Source of the DNA: Argopecten irradians | Lineage: Eukaryota; Mollusca; Bivalvia; Pectinida; Pectinidae | Direction of reading: 5' to 3' | Length of the DNA: 64,000 nt | Assembly (NCBI RefSeq): GCF_041381155.1 | Contig: NC_091144.1 | Location: 34,263,262-34,327,261 of the forward strand | Shown: positions 31,996 to 46,900 of the stretch, piece by piece | Position numbering within the stretch: the first letter of the stretch is position 1 | Layout of the letters: every line of letters begins with the position of its first letter | Position numbers and translations under genes: made by a program | The notes under the pieces: model-generated | What the model saw: the letters and a program-made list of their open reading frames with translations, nothing else | Told to the model about the DNA's origin: nothing | Database searches by the model: none

Positions 31996-34900
31996 CTGCA
32001 ACAGAATAGAAAATGGTAGAAACTACGAAAAATGACATAAATATATACAATAAATTCCATTTTCAAAATCTGTCTGCATGGTTTCCAGCTTCCTTATAAT
32101 GTTAAATATGTAACTAGGGTATTTTCATCGGCTGTACTGGGCAAAATTCATTTCGATTGTGAGGTCAACATGGTGTTTATGACGTCAGAGAGACGATATA
32201 ACAATACAATGGCAGTCTCTATTTGGTTATTTACATTCACTTGCTACGTCTACATATGTACTACATAAACTAACCAAGGCAAAATGAAATCTATGGGCGT
32301 ATAACTGACACCCAAAACGTGAACATTATGACGTCACCACTGTTGACATGGAAAAGACATTTAGACCATGATCAGTTTACGTCGCAAATTCACTCACCAT
32401 TTTACTTTAACATGATAATTTACTATGAAGGAAACAATGTTTTATTATAAAATGCATCGAAACATGATTTGAATAATGTTATATTAATAAAACGATCTCT
32501 TCTTTATGTCGAGGATAGGGATAAAAAATCATAGTAGTCGTTTAGTGTTATAAAGCGACTGTTGAGATAGGTTTCGATTCTCTGTGCACTATTTTAGCTC
32601 TGTAATATTATCAAATATCAATACGAGAATACATGTATAACAACGTTAGTGTACGGCAACAGTACGGCCGTATCCAATACTTTTTTGTAGGATGATCGTA
32701 TTATGATACAATTTAAATTTTTTGATTAGGATTAAAAGATTCCTAAAGTTCCTTGATGGTTCGTTGATGCACTTGCTCGCTTTCTCCGTTTTCAACACGT
32801 TTAACCGATTTGAATTGATTAAGCATGATCTGAAATTTTAAATTACATTCTGCTTCGATTTAACAAGATAAACATGATCAACACAGAGTTATCAAGTCAT
32901 TTGAAGATATACCCACCAGGACTATAACAAGAAAAACACCAGCACATATACCAATGTACCAGTGTTCTGTTAAAAATGATTTCAGTGTTTGGAAAATTTC
33001 TCCGTCCAACAGTAGTTTCTTCAAAGCCAGCAGGGGGCCCGTCGGGTCAACCTTGAAAAATTTAACAAATACAGTCAACCAATCAAGGGATATAAATCAA
33101 AAAAAGTTTTTTTAATTATTATTTCAACATGATTTGCTGAAAGGACAAAAGAGGACTCAGTATTGAATTAGAAAAGTTTGTATGGTTTCACGAACATTCC
33201 TTTACTTTAAAGAATTCCTTAACTTAATGTTTCACATAGGAAAGAAATACATTGAATAGATTTGAAGCAAGGCTCCTTAGCTTGAATTGTTTTCCTTAAC
33301 TTTTCCTTACAGTTAAAGAATGTCCAAGGAACTGGGCCCAGAGATTATTAAGTCATGCAAGAAGTTAGAGGTATATATAACTCGTACAGATGATATGCAG
33401 TGACAACACAAGGCGCAAATGTATTATATTGTATGGAAGACTATCTCGACGATAATTGGATGAACATTAGTAACTCTCGCTCAGAGGCCAGCGTCCCTCC
33501 CCAATTTTTTAAAGTTTTTGGGAATAGAAAAATACATTAGTGCACACCCAAATCCATTCTTATTTGGTGTTCACCACATATGTATAACATACAATGTATA
33601 TGAATTGTGTTAAAGCAAACAAGTGGGATAACAAACCAATGACTTTTTTAGGACTCATTTTTTTTTCAGAACACACTGGTGAATTTGGGGCGAGTTTTTC
33701 ATCGGATCCGTGTGATTCACAGATAACTTTCAAATTTGAGCTGGGCATCTATAAGAGGTATTGTTTGTGTAAACTTGAAAATAAAGAGTGAAAATGTAAA
33801 GGGGAAAAATTGGCATGGACTGTATATTTATAAAGGGGAGTAACTCTGTACATGACGCACATTACGGAGCATACAGTAGAAGGCCCACTACCTTTCCGGA
33901 GTAAAACATAAAGGTTTCTTTAAAACATTTATAACGTCAGAAAATATATATCGATGGCCTAAGATGAGGTCACATAACCAAACATATGCAAGATTTCCTC
34001 CGTAATATATGATAACAGTGGCGAGTCATTTCGCTGTTTTGCCGTCTGGCGCAGTGATATTCAACAACCGCGCGGTATTTAGGACGACGGCGGGAAATAT
34101 AAAACGACCCGCGTTATGAAAGTTAACATTTTATTTATAATAATGAAATTGTTTAGAAGGTGATGATGCGTGTAGTATAAGTAAGTTGATAACTTTTGTA
34201 ACTCTTCAAAATTATCGATCTCGATTTACATTCCCACTTTAAAAATAACATGCCGTTTCGGAAAGGTAGTGGGCCTTTATCAAAATGTTCTTTAATTATA
34301 ATATAAAAACATGTTTCCCGATTTCCCTTTTTAAATAATATATAGATTATATTTCATCGGCTATTTTCACTACATTGGAATTAACAAGTGCGATCGAAAG
34401 ACTTCTTACTTTTCAAATAATACCAAGTTTCTTATGAATGATAAAATGATAAATAGTCTCATAGAATGTTAGTCCGCTTAACCTGCCTATATTATTAGGT
34501 TTTTTTACCTAATATTAGGCAAAATAAAAGCTTAATTAAGGAATAGAGGAAGGTTTAGCGGACTAATAGAATGTAAGCTGTATTTTGGCTCGGGACAAAA
34601 TGAAAAAAAGCTCACCTATGGCGTGCCACTTTTGTGTTTTTTCTATATACAAAAAAAAATACCTACCTGTCGGCACTCGTGGAAAACGTCACAATATCCC
34701 TTATAGTCGTTACAAGGACTTCCGGAGACAGCTTTGGTTTTTGTTATAGCCGGGATGTCGGATGAAGGCCTAAAAGAAATTAAATAAGACAGCACAAAAC
34801 CTTAAGTGATGTTGGATGACGGTTTGTAAAAAAATTGCATGAGACATAAAACATTATTTGTTATTCCCAATGCGAAAGGAGTTTCATAAATAAATTCTGA

Positions 34901-37900
34901 ACATTTGAACATTTACTATCAGAACAACAGTGTTGCTCATACTAGCGGACAGCTGAGTGGTTCCGGGCTGGGACCTGATCACCCCAGTCGGCGCACCTCC
35001 GAAGGTTGTAGTGAACAGCGCCGAAACAACCAAGGAAGGAGGATTCACCTGACGACGGGACCATGACGCATCAGTACCATCCAAGATGTATATAGGTAAT
35101 TGCAATCTGGTTTCAACCAGTGACCGCCAGGAAAGTCTGGATGACGGCTGCGAATAGGGCAGTGACAACCTGGATAGACAGGAGACAGTCTGGAAAGACA
35201 GGCAACCAAGGGTGTGGAGGCTTAGCAGGCTGAAGCACATCTTCCGCGAGGAGGAACCTTTGATTCCGCTATAGACAGATATATGGAGAAATACCCCCAA
35301 GGTCGCGCGAGAGCGGGGGAGGATGAGCGACCTAATCTGGAGGACACAATGGATACGACACCGGATCGACCAAGGACTGAGAGACTGAACAATGGCAGTA
35401 CTTGTAGTTGTGGTAAGACCTTGAAAAATGAACGGGGACTTAAGATCAACATGGGGAAGATGGGGTGCGCGCCTATTCTGCGTTTGACACAACGCGCAGG
35501 GCAACCATGTCATACAATGAAGAGGACAACCGGAACGATGAGTCAACAACAGAAAACCGCAGTCAACATACCCCCGAAGTCAGGTTACAGGAACCAAACC
35601 TGGCTGATAGCAGGAAAGCAAAGATCAAGTGGCCATCAAGTGCAAACAAGTCAGAGTGGGAGAAGTTTGATGTAGATGTAGATGCAATTTTAAACGCATC
35701 TTTGGCAGGAGGAGTCGATAGGAAGATCGAAGGCATGACATCAATAATGTATAGCGTGGGTCTTGATAGATATGGTGCAGAAGAGAGGAAACAACCAAAG
35801 AAGACTATCACTAAGAATAGGAGGCAGCAGGAAATAACAGGCATGAGGAAAGATCTGAGACGGCTTGCAAAATCATTCAGATGTGCTACGGTAGAAGAGA
35901 GACCTGCATTGGCAGAACTTCGCAAATACATCAGAGAAAGGTTGAAACTTTTAAGAAGAGCTGAAAGGAGTAGACGAAGGAGGAAGGATAGGGAAAGAGC
36001 ACGCGCAAGATTCACAGCCAACCCTTTCCAATATACATCACACCTTCTTGGCAGCAAAGGGTCTGGAACATTGAAAGCAGAGAGGGAAGAGGTCGAGAAG
36101 CATCTGCACGATACGCACAACGATCATAAGAGGGATGAGGAGCTTGAGGACAACGAAAAGCTCATTCGGCCAGATGAACCAGAACATTTGTGTGATGAGT
36201 CTGAACCAAAGTTGAAGGAAGTAAAAGATGTCATCAGGAAAGCAAGAATAGCATTATCACCAGGTCCCAATGGCATAACTTATAGAGTATATAAGAATTG
36301 CCCGAGATTGACAAAGCGATTGTGGCAGCTCATGAGAATAGTATGGAGAAGAGGAAAGCTTGCCATGGATGAGAGCTGGAGTTAGACAGCCCCCAGTAAG
36401 GGCATTTATAGATGACATGACCATCAGCACAAAGACAGTCATAGAGGCAAGATGGACTCTTCAGGAAATTGAAGACATCATCATTTGGGCCCGTATGAAG
36501 ATTAAACTATCCAAGTCCAGAAGTCTAGTTCTGAAGAAAGGAAAGATCAAGAATGAAACATTCAAGACTGCAGATGAAACCATTTCAACAGTTTCCGAGA
36601 AGCCAGTTAAGTGCCTGGGGAAATGCTTTGACGACTCACTCAGCGATATTGGCAACGTTAACAACACGCAGAGGCAGCTTGAGAAATGGATGGACACTAT
36701 CGACAGAAGTGGCTTAACAGGAAAATACAAGACCTGGATATACCAACATGGAGTATTACCAAGAGTTCTGTGGCCACTATTAGTCTATAACGTACAAATG
36801 ACAACTGTCGAGTCAATGGAAAGGCTGGCAAGTAGATACCTAAGGAGAAGGTTGTCTGTCCCACGAAGCTTCAGTAGCATAGGACTTTACAGTTCTGGAA
36901 GTAAGCTGCAACTTACTCTCACCTCATTGAAGGAGGAATTCAAGGTGACAAAGGTCAGGCAGTTACTCATGCTGAGGGACAGTCGGGATGCCAAGGTTAG
37001 AGAGGCAAGAGTAAACATCAGAACAGGACGTAAATGGTCAGCAAAGAAGACTATGGAAGAGGCAGAATCACAACTTCAACATGGGGACATCGTTGGAACA
37101 GTAGCTTTGGGTAGGCAAGGGCTTGGAGTGACAACAGGGAAAAAGTGGAGGACATCAAACCAGGAGGAAATGAGACATCTTGTTCAGAAAGAAGTTCGTG
37201 CAATGGAAAAACAGTCACGAATGGTTAGAGCCACTGGTATGAAGAAGCAAGGAAATTGGCTTAACTTGGAAGGCGCCCGCCAAAAGAATTTGTCATGGAA
37301 TGACATTTGGTGCATGGGGCCTCAGAGGCTGCAATTTCAACTAAATTCTGTCTACGACGTATTGCCGACTCCATCTAACTTGGCAACGTGGGGAATGACG
37401 GACGACCCAGCGTGCAAACTCTGTGGAAGACCAGCCAATTTAGAACATATCCTTTCTTCTTGCTCAGTGGCCCTAGCGGATGGACGGTACACCTGGCGTC
37501 ACGACAAGGTTCTGTCTGTACTTGCAGACACTCTGGAGAACAGGAGAAAGAGACCAAAGAGGGACATACGCGGCTTGAAATTTATCAATTTCGTCAAGGC
37601 CGGAGAACAGAGTGTTAAAGGCAGTGTGGAAGGCAGTGGAGTGCTAGGTACAGCAGAAGATTGGCAGTTGAGGGCAGATTTGAATGGCCGGATGACTTTT
37701 CCACCAGAAATAGCAGTAACCAACCAAAGGCCAGACATAGTAATTTGGTCATCATCGTCCAAACAGGCTGTGCTGGTGGAGCTGACAGTGCCGTGGGAGG
37801 ATCGTATCAACGACGCCTATGAGCGAAAACAGGCCAAGTACCAAGATTTGGTATCAGACTGCCAGCAACGAGGATGGAGAATGTGGTGTCTTCCTGTGGA

Positions 37901-40900
37901 GGTTGGTTGTCGTGGTTTCGTTGGGCAGTCTATGTGGAGGGCCCTGCGGATCATCGGCATCACTGGCATAGAGAGAAGAAGATTGATAGGGCGGCTCTGC
38001 AGAGAGGCTGAGGTGGCATCAATGTGGCTGTGGAAGAAGAGAGAGGAACAGTGGAGAGGACAACACCAGTAACATCAAGTTGTGTATGAACATTTACTAT
38101 CAGAACAACAGTGTTGCAACATACTAGCGGACAGCTGAGTGGTTCCGGGCTGGGACCTGATCACCCCAGTCGGCGCACCTCCGGAGGTTGTAGTGAACAG
38201 CGCCGAAACAACCAAGGAAGGAGGATTCACCTGACGACGGGACCATGACGCATCAGTACCATCCAAGATGTATATAGGTAATTCTTATCTTCGACTACTG
38301 GTACTAAAACAACTTGAAATGTCCCGAAATAATTTGCAAATATGTTACTTCGGTATTAATATTTGATAGAATATTTAATTAATACATATGTATTGATGCT
38401 CAACTGAATTCCCGGACATTGTAGAGTTATAGTACGTAGAGTAAAACATGTTTTAATGAGCACGGTTACGATGAATTGATGGTTATAAGTTAGAATTCCT
38501 CATCAGCCATTACGGTTTGTTTGCAATCTAATATCTATAGATAACAATGCTCCATTCAGGGTCATCTCAGCATTACCCATGACCTAGAATCGGAACACCT
38601 CGGAACGTACTTTTAGCCGTTTACACTTTAGAATGAATCAACAACACCGATCGCGAAGATTCCGTAAAAGAGACGCTGATTGGCTAGCCACAGAGGTCAG
38701 GCTGAGGTGACTCCTAACGGGCCACTGTTATATGTTAGATATTGTATTGGAGCGTTACGTAGAACATCGTAGTGGAACGGAATTACAAGTCTAATTTTAA
38801 TTAAATTGGGTTCGGTTCCTATAAGATGTTTGCAATGTGAATAACGAAGCAATTCTTTGGTCCTCAGAGGTGTAGTTATAAAAATGATTAAACTGTAGAC
38901 AAATTGTTCAAAAATCTACTCTATCCTGATATCATTGCGTTTCGCCATTGTCAATATTCGACGCTCTATTCAATTTATGGCATTCGTGACTACATTAAAG
39001 AAATTTTATTAATTGATACCGTTTGTAAAGCTTTCAGAAATGTAATCATTTAATCCCGAGAATCACCTACTGGTGGAGATACACTTTTTTCGGTTTTTCG
39101 ATTTCATTGGTTTTTCAAGGATTTTTCCCAAACAATAATGCACGTCAATGTTTCATTGTAATGTCATGATAACGTCGTGTTTTCGTGCGATTTCAATATG
39201 TTGTTCATAGTTGTGTGCAAAAAAAATGAATTGGTCATTCAGAGAGACAGATTTAGTATGGAAACAAAAGAAAAAAATATTTATGTTTTGTTAAAGTTGA
39301 TCATATGATACGTACGTGCAGGCGGAATTGTAGATACAGCAGACCTCACATAACTTTTCATCATTGTAGTCGTCGGCAACAGAAGGACTACATTGGCAAG
39401 ACTCGAGACTGTGGGCGAGGCAAACAGATCCAGAACATTCCTAAAATATCCACAAAGATAATCTTTGGTAAAGGTTTACTACCATCCGGAACTTCTCGGG
39501 GAATAGATAGTACATAGATATTACCCGATGAGTTCAGGATGGGTTTACTACGACATCAATGGCAAAACAATAGAACCAAAACCACAAAACTTCTCGGCTT
39601 ATTTAAGTTTTTTATCGCTGAAAAATAGATTTTTTTCACTATCAAAAACAGGAGCAGACGATTTAGTATTTTTAATTATAAAAGTTACTTACTTTACACC
39701 ATTACCACAATTGAAAAGTTTGAGCTTCTGATATTATTTCAAGTTAAAATATAAAAAAACAACAATTGATTGCATTCCGAACAAAATCCGTGGCACTATA
39801 TCCTATATGGAATTAAGTACTGATTGCGCATGCACCAAAAGCAAAATAAATTATTTTACATTAGTTTTTGTGTTAACTGAACATACATATATACGATTTA
39901 ACACCAATTATTGTCAAATGATGAGTATCATCTATGCTCGATCGGCAGTGGAGCATCTTACACCAGGAAAACAATGAGATTAAGGTTCGGAACAGGTGTT
40001 GCGTATTTAATTTGTTTGAAAACAGTCTCACGCGTGTATAAAATTAATTGCGAAATTGCAAAAATGAATAATTTTTTACAATTTCTGCGGAGGATAATTA
40101 TTGTTGAGTGTTTGGTTGTTTCATGAATTAATGAATAAACAGTCAGAACAAAATGTGATAAAATAAACAAATAAGTAGTAAATGTTCTTAATAATGATAA
40201 AATGTCTTCACTTTATGCATTCTTTTGACCTCACGTCAAAGAAACGAAGTATATGCCATGGACGTGTCATGGACATTTCAGTAATATCTACATTGTATTT
40301 ATATTCATATCTAGGGATAGGTGCTTCCAAAATAATATGTGTAAATTGAAATATTTACTGAAATGAACAAACTTTCATTGTCAGGAGAAATGTTTTGTCC
40401 CTATTTTGACCTATTTCATTTTTAACATCAAAAGTATTTTACATTGCTAAATGTCATTTTCATTAATGTTCACAACGTGATACTTACCCCTAAGAAGCAG
40501 ACCTGACCCTCTGCGCAATATGTGCCGTTGGCTACAGAAGTGGAATCTGGGCAAACCGCTGACGATCCGGTGATAATGGTTAAGGGAGATAACTTCAAGC
40601 ATTTTCATCATCACCATAAAAGTGATAAACATTTTGTGATCCCAAGGGTAGAATATCATATGTAATATGAAAGGTTTTTTTCTTTCATACCTCGACGTTT
40701 TAATGCAATTTTACAGCTATGATATCCTGTCATCTTGAAATAAGTTCGAAAAAATCTGCGGCTGCAAATAATTTCTCCATACATGAAAATATATGATATT
40801 TTCAATCTTGAATCCCGTTGTTTGTACGGCTAGCCATGTAATGCAGTCTCAGGCGACATGAGTGTATTTTATTAGACCAGCCAGTATTAAAACTGTAGGT

Positions 40901-43900
40901 ATGAGAGAAATATAAAATAAAGAATGACTGTGTGACACGCTGTTACCGTATATCATAAAACCAAAATGATATATGTACATATCATTACATTTAAATTCGT
41001 AAAATATAAAGGGTCTTCAATAGGTGTTGCGTAATAGTACATTAAATTCATTTTATCAACCTATGTAAAGGTTCAATTGTCTGGATTACTGTTTGGTTGT
41101 TCCCGAAATGTACGACCAAGCAGGAATGTATGTCACGATAAATGTCTGCTTTGCACATGGAAAGATGTGGTAGAAAATGGCAAATATTGATGAAAGGTCT
41201 TAAAAGCGGATTATATTCGCCTGATACGGAAAAATTATAACATAAATGGACCTCCTCCTGTTTTGGGATGCACATGTAAGTAAAAAAAAAACGAAAGAAA
41301 ACGTAAATCGCATGGTAAGTTTGAGACGAATCCCACGTGATAAAAAGGATATTCACACTTTGCCTCAGAGAGACAGGAACTGTTTGCTCTACAGACATGG
41401 TTATCTCCTGAGCTATAAAGTGCACAGGAAGAACTGCAGCAGGGGCCTTCGCTTGGACTGAAAATAATAAAAAAATCTTTTGATAAGTTCATATTAGATA
41501 TAACATTGAGAGGATTACTCACTATTTTAACTCATTCACCCCTTATGACACATTTAGACTATTTTTAATCAAAGACTTGAACAGTCCATTTTGAAATTTC
41601 AGGGTCGAATCGGTACAGGAGTGAATTTTCAAAGCATTTACTTACACATGACTTATTCAACTTATAACTATGAATCTCAATCACAGTATGGAAACCATAC
41701 ACACTTCAAGTAGGGACCCCTTTGGAAATAAGCTTTCTTTCCTGGTTTTGATGGGTCATCCCAGGTAAAGATTCACATATATGTTTGTTTACTTGGTAAT
41801 GTACGGTATCGAAATGCACATTGTGTTGTACAATGTATCTATGTATTATTATCTTTATGTACAACCGAACCGCCAGGTATACAATTGGTATATTATCTGA
41901 AATTATTATCATTAATTGCTTCTAAATATTCAAGATGGGTCCCCTACATATTTACACCCAGAATTTCCGTAATCAGCAATCATACCCGATTTTCCCTTTT
42001 TCGGTATTTGCTTGGGTTGCATGACTGATGATCTGTGTTTTGATGCAAAATGAACTTCCAATAAAAGTACGCTATAAGTTACTTTTAAGTTAATAAATTT
42101 TGTATTAACGCAAAGTTGATATGTTATGCAACCTAGGAAAATCTAATCAATCTATCCCAGAGTTCATTGCGATCCCCTGAATGAGAAACAGCAATGCACA
42201 TTGGGAGAGATTGGAAAACAAAAAGAAAAAAAATGTGTTTGTTGAAAATGAGATTTAGTGCGAACATGCGTTGACCCTTCTTTAATTACATGAACATAAA
42301 TGCCATGACAACAATAGCACTAGAGTTTGTGCTTCAGAATTCTTATTGAGAAGGGATCTAGAATGGGAATTTTTCACCACAACTCTGCTTTGAAGACTCG
42401 GTTGACCTGCCAAGGAATATAATGAAGTTAATATCTTTGACTCTGGTGACCGACCGAGAGACATAATGAGGTTAATAAGGCTACTTATGATACCTGCACG
42501 AGGAGGGCAAGTTGACCTTGGTACAGGGTGTTGCTGAGGGGTTAGATGATTGGGGATTACAGCAAGTCTCATTACAGGTATCTTCCCAGCCACAGTCGCA
42601 CTCCTCTCCGCTCTCAACTACGTTATTACCGCAAACAGGCTGACCTGGTTCTGTTAGCATCACATTATAATTATAGAATTAGAACTTCGTATGTGTATTG
42701 CGCCAAACACAGTAGATGATAAACCATAAATATAGCTGCTTCGTGTCGTTATAGAACAATTATGCAAATGTGCTTTAGTGTCATTCGAAATCTTAATATT
42801 GTAAAGATTAACTATAGTTAAACTTGCTTGAATTTGTTGCCCGTCGAATGCAGAAATGAATGCTACACATTATATATAACGAACCTGCAATCAGCGACGT
42901 CGTGTCTCAAACGGGTTTACCATGATCTTGTCCAAATTAGTAAACAATTTATTCAAACATCAGGTTATTTTAATTGGTCATTCATTTCATTAACTTATTT
43001 TAGTCGCCTTCTATTTATCAATACTGGTGCTACTTGGCACCGCCTGTGAGCACTTGAGAATTGCAATGCCCATTAATTTTAGATTTTGTTGTGTATATGT
43101 AGTATACAAAAAGCTTATATGGCTTATGTTTGCCTATTTCATGTCTTTCAGAGTGGATATTACTTTGGGTTATCTTCCGATTCAATTGTAGTTATATGTA
43201 TGTTACCTATGAAGCAGCCGTCCACATCCCGTGCCTTTGCTGCCAGAATAGGATGCATGTACCCAATACTGCATGAAGAAAACATCTGGTTATTTGCTTC
43301 GTTTCCGGATGTTGCGCTGGGAAACATGATGTAGTTACCTCCATTTCCGCTTCCGGGAGAACATGTTCCTTGAGTTTCTGGATCGTGCTGTAAGGCATTT
43401 AAAAACTATAGGACCAGAAAGTAATAAAAGATGCTTCATGAAATAAGTGGCATGTGCAAATATTGTTTAGGCCAAATTAAGAGTCCTAACTAAAATTTAA
43501 TTCCGTTTAAAAGAATTTGCAGCGCAAATAAGGAAAGTCGTTTAAGAAATATCTAATTTGTGAATAGAACATTACGCAAATTAAAACCAACCCAACACAC
43601 AAATGATAACATAAATGAAAGTGTCATCTAGGGTTCCAAATGATATTAAGGTTTTCATTTCTTGAAACGAAAACGACCGAAATTATGTAAATTAATTTTA
43701 AAATAAAGTCCTTTTCGAGAAATCGTTCACTTGGGATGTTGCATCACGTAACAAACAGTGATAAAACCATACCTGGACATTATTTTGACATGTACATTCA
43801 TTACAATCGAGAAATAAGATGGACTATGTGCTGGTCATGTGAGCATTAATATAATCTTACATGGGTCTGTCAAGTGGGCAGCAAAATTTCAACCCGAGTG

Positions 43901-46900
43901 AAAGATTTTGGCTGGTCAACCAATCTTTCATGATTTTAAGTAAGATGTCGATGTTTACCTTTGATCCGAAGTTGTGTCCAATTTCGTGGGCGAATGTGGC
44001 GTGAGACACAGCCGAGGCAACATCGCGCCCGTAGTTGATCAGAGTCACCAGACCCGTGTTGAGATTTTTTTCCTGACCATGGTAAGTCTGAAATATCAAT
44101 ATGTCAACCATTGTTTTGTCTTCAAGAAATTAGGATTTTACAGAGATTTGATTGAAAAAATGTTATTTAAAACAATTTAGAGAAAAAACTTATTTTTTTA
44201 TAAATGAAGTAGATTTTAAACACTGATACCTGTATCATAACGATTCAGTCCTTCAATAGAAATCGACTACGTTTAAATATTGACCAGCCCCAAAAAATGA
44301 AAATACAAAAAAAAAAAAAAAAACACACAAAAAAACTGTTATAATGTTTATATCAGTAATGAACAAAAGCTATTTACGGAATAATTAAACGATAGTGAGA
44401 AAACGACAAATCATCGTACGTTTTTCCCGAATGAGTGTAGTCGTATTACAGCTTGACGATATTTCAAAGTGAAAGTGGTTGATTCACAAAGTAATAGAGT
44501 AATAGAAATGGGCTACAAATGAATGAACCGTCTATCTAGTCCTAGATCATAGGTTGTAGCATATTCTTCTTTACATTTACTGGATATTGCCGCCTTCTAT
44601 TTTCTTTAACCTTACGAAGTGAAAATGCTTTTCTTCGGCGAATCACCCAAACCTAACAGGGCCAAGAATGGATGACTCCTTTCCACATAAACTACTTTGC
44701 ATGACAATGCCTGCAGTAAAAACGTTTATAACGAATTCGTGGTTATAACGCAATAATTTTTATTCTCTGTCTAGGTTCCAGTAAGATTTTTTTGCAATGT
44801 GTATATAACTAACTGTTTATAACGAAGTGATTTTGTTGGTCCCAGAGATTCGTTATAAGCGTGTTTTACTATATTTTATTAATAAAGTGACAAATCATCT
44901 CACCCCTTGCCCAGATTCAACAAAATATTTTAACGTACCCCTCTCTTTTCACATACTCCTCCAGCGTATCCGATTTCAGCTGTCCATGCCAGACCAAGCA
45001 CCCCTTCAAAGTCCCTATAGGTGAAGAGGGTAGACAAACAGTAATCGTCATAGTTCCCGAGGGAATGTCTGTCCAGTAGACTCTCCACACTATATTGGGG
45101 TTTAGGAAAAGGATAGCCCGGTACCGTGTTGTCATCATATATTGTGACCCGCTTTATCTGGAACGAAATATCGTCCGCAGTCCCGTCACCGTCAAAGTCT
45201 GAAATGTATTTTAACAACAATTTAGGATAATAGATTATTCATATGACACAAATATCAGAGGGTATTCTAAATTAATCGCAATGAAATTCAATATAATCCC
45301 GTGAAATTTCAATTTTTGAGGGACTATTTTTCCCTCTGAAATCATTGCGCCGTTGCTTCCGCCAATCAGATAAGGCTTTACAAATGACGACGCCATTTTT
45401 ACGTCAAGAGACGATGATGTATTTTCTAAGCCATTGAAAATGCAAGCTAGATTAATTTATAATTCAAATATTTCTATTTCAAGTGGCCGTTGATATCTAA
45501 TAGGTTAGGTGTCCAGCATTCTACCCTTACGTAATTTTTCTAGGACTCCGGGTTTTCCACATCATCACAACTTTTACCGCTTTTATGGGAGTGTTAAACA
45601 GAGGAAATCAAAAAGTATCATTTGAAGGAATGATAAATAATTTAGATTTAAAAAAAGATAAAATAAAATAAAAATACATTGTTGAAGAAACATTCAATTC
45701 CTGCTAATTAACGAATATGTCTGTTCTTTCTGCAATTAGGAGCCAAGGCCGGCGTGATATACTCCAGGGGAATCTAAATATGGTTTGTGGGTCGACATTT
45801 ACCTGTTATATTATGACAACAGGATATTGTACAGGTAACACTAAGATAAAACAACTATTCTAATTCATAATGTAGGATGGCAACCAGAAATAATTCCCTT
45901 GTCATGCCGTGTTCATGTCGCTTTGTGATCACATTTTCTCTCGAGGGTTTTTTACTATCTACATATAGATGATTAAAATCATATCAAAATTCAATGGAAA
46001 ATATCGACCATAATAATTAATAAACAATGACAGACCAAAAATAGAAATAGAGACAGACTAGCAAGGTGTCTGGTTATCTTTGTTTCTCCAGTATTCGTTT
46101 TAAATGATTATCAATGAACTCTTTACATAAACCACATGTATTTAAAGTATATCGTTCTAATAAATAATTAGTGTAACCAATTGATATTTTGTTAACGACA
46201 TTAAACGTATATTTAGCAATTATGATAAAAGAGCATTGATGAACTATGTAAAACATACAGAATGCTTTCTCTTTTTCTCTTTGCTGTTGCTACTGTCTCG
46301 ATACTCCAGGGGTTCCGATCACTTCTCTACGATCTCTACACCCATGGACTATATCATAGTAAATTGCAGGCAACAGAACAGAACAGGTAATTAAATCGTT
46401 TGATGTACGTTAAAAGAGCCGTATAACAGTATACTGCGGTTTGCTATGTGGCTTTGATGTTGGGCGTCGCTCTATCTGTAGTCTTCAAAGGAAGTCTTTG
46501 CAGGCTTGTGAATGGTTCAGCTGTTTTCCGCGGAGCTGCCTCCAGTTTAACAATGAAATAGTCCAGAAGTGAAGATATCGTAAGTGATTAGAAACCCTGG
46601 AGTATTGAGGATGGGCCTTGGAAGGCGAGTGGTTTAGTTGTTCCAACATATTACTACTAGCCCTCAACCTCTTGGTTACGAATCCGAGTCCAACGTGAGG
46701 CTGTTACTAAGTAATAAGTTTAACAGTAGATCAGGTTTCTTTTCGAGAAATCGGCTTCCCACCTACTAAATCTAGCACGTCCTCAAGTGACACTGGCTGT
46801 TTAACCACTGGCCAGTACTGGCTGTTTAACCATCGGCCAGTGGTTAGGATCTGGTTATTATACTACATGGGATTCGAACTCACGACTCAAAGTTAGTGGA

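Larger units (their letters stand above)
34907..38283 (+). mobile_element. R2/NeSL-type non-LTR retrotransposon, internally deleted, flanked by direct repeats
   Basis: Plus-strand element in ADAM10-like intron 10, antisense to the gene. It keeps an N-terminal Cys-rich finger, a pre-RT region, RT motif with Asp-Asp, CCHC (C-x2-C-x7-H-x4-C) and a PD-(D/E)xK-like endonuclease at the C-terminus. The catalytic centre of the RT before the DD box is missing at about 36,360, with a frame change. Nearly identical ~195-bp segments stand at both ends (34,907-35,101 and 38,088-38,283), unusual for a LINE. It cannot be autonomous. Confidence 0.8.

Noticed and set aside
34884..35549. Minus-strand frame of 221 codons
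   Set aside because: Antisense shadow of the R2-like LINE and its left repeat.
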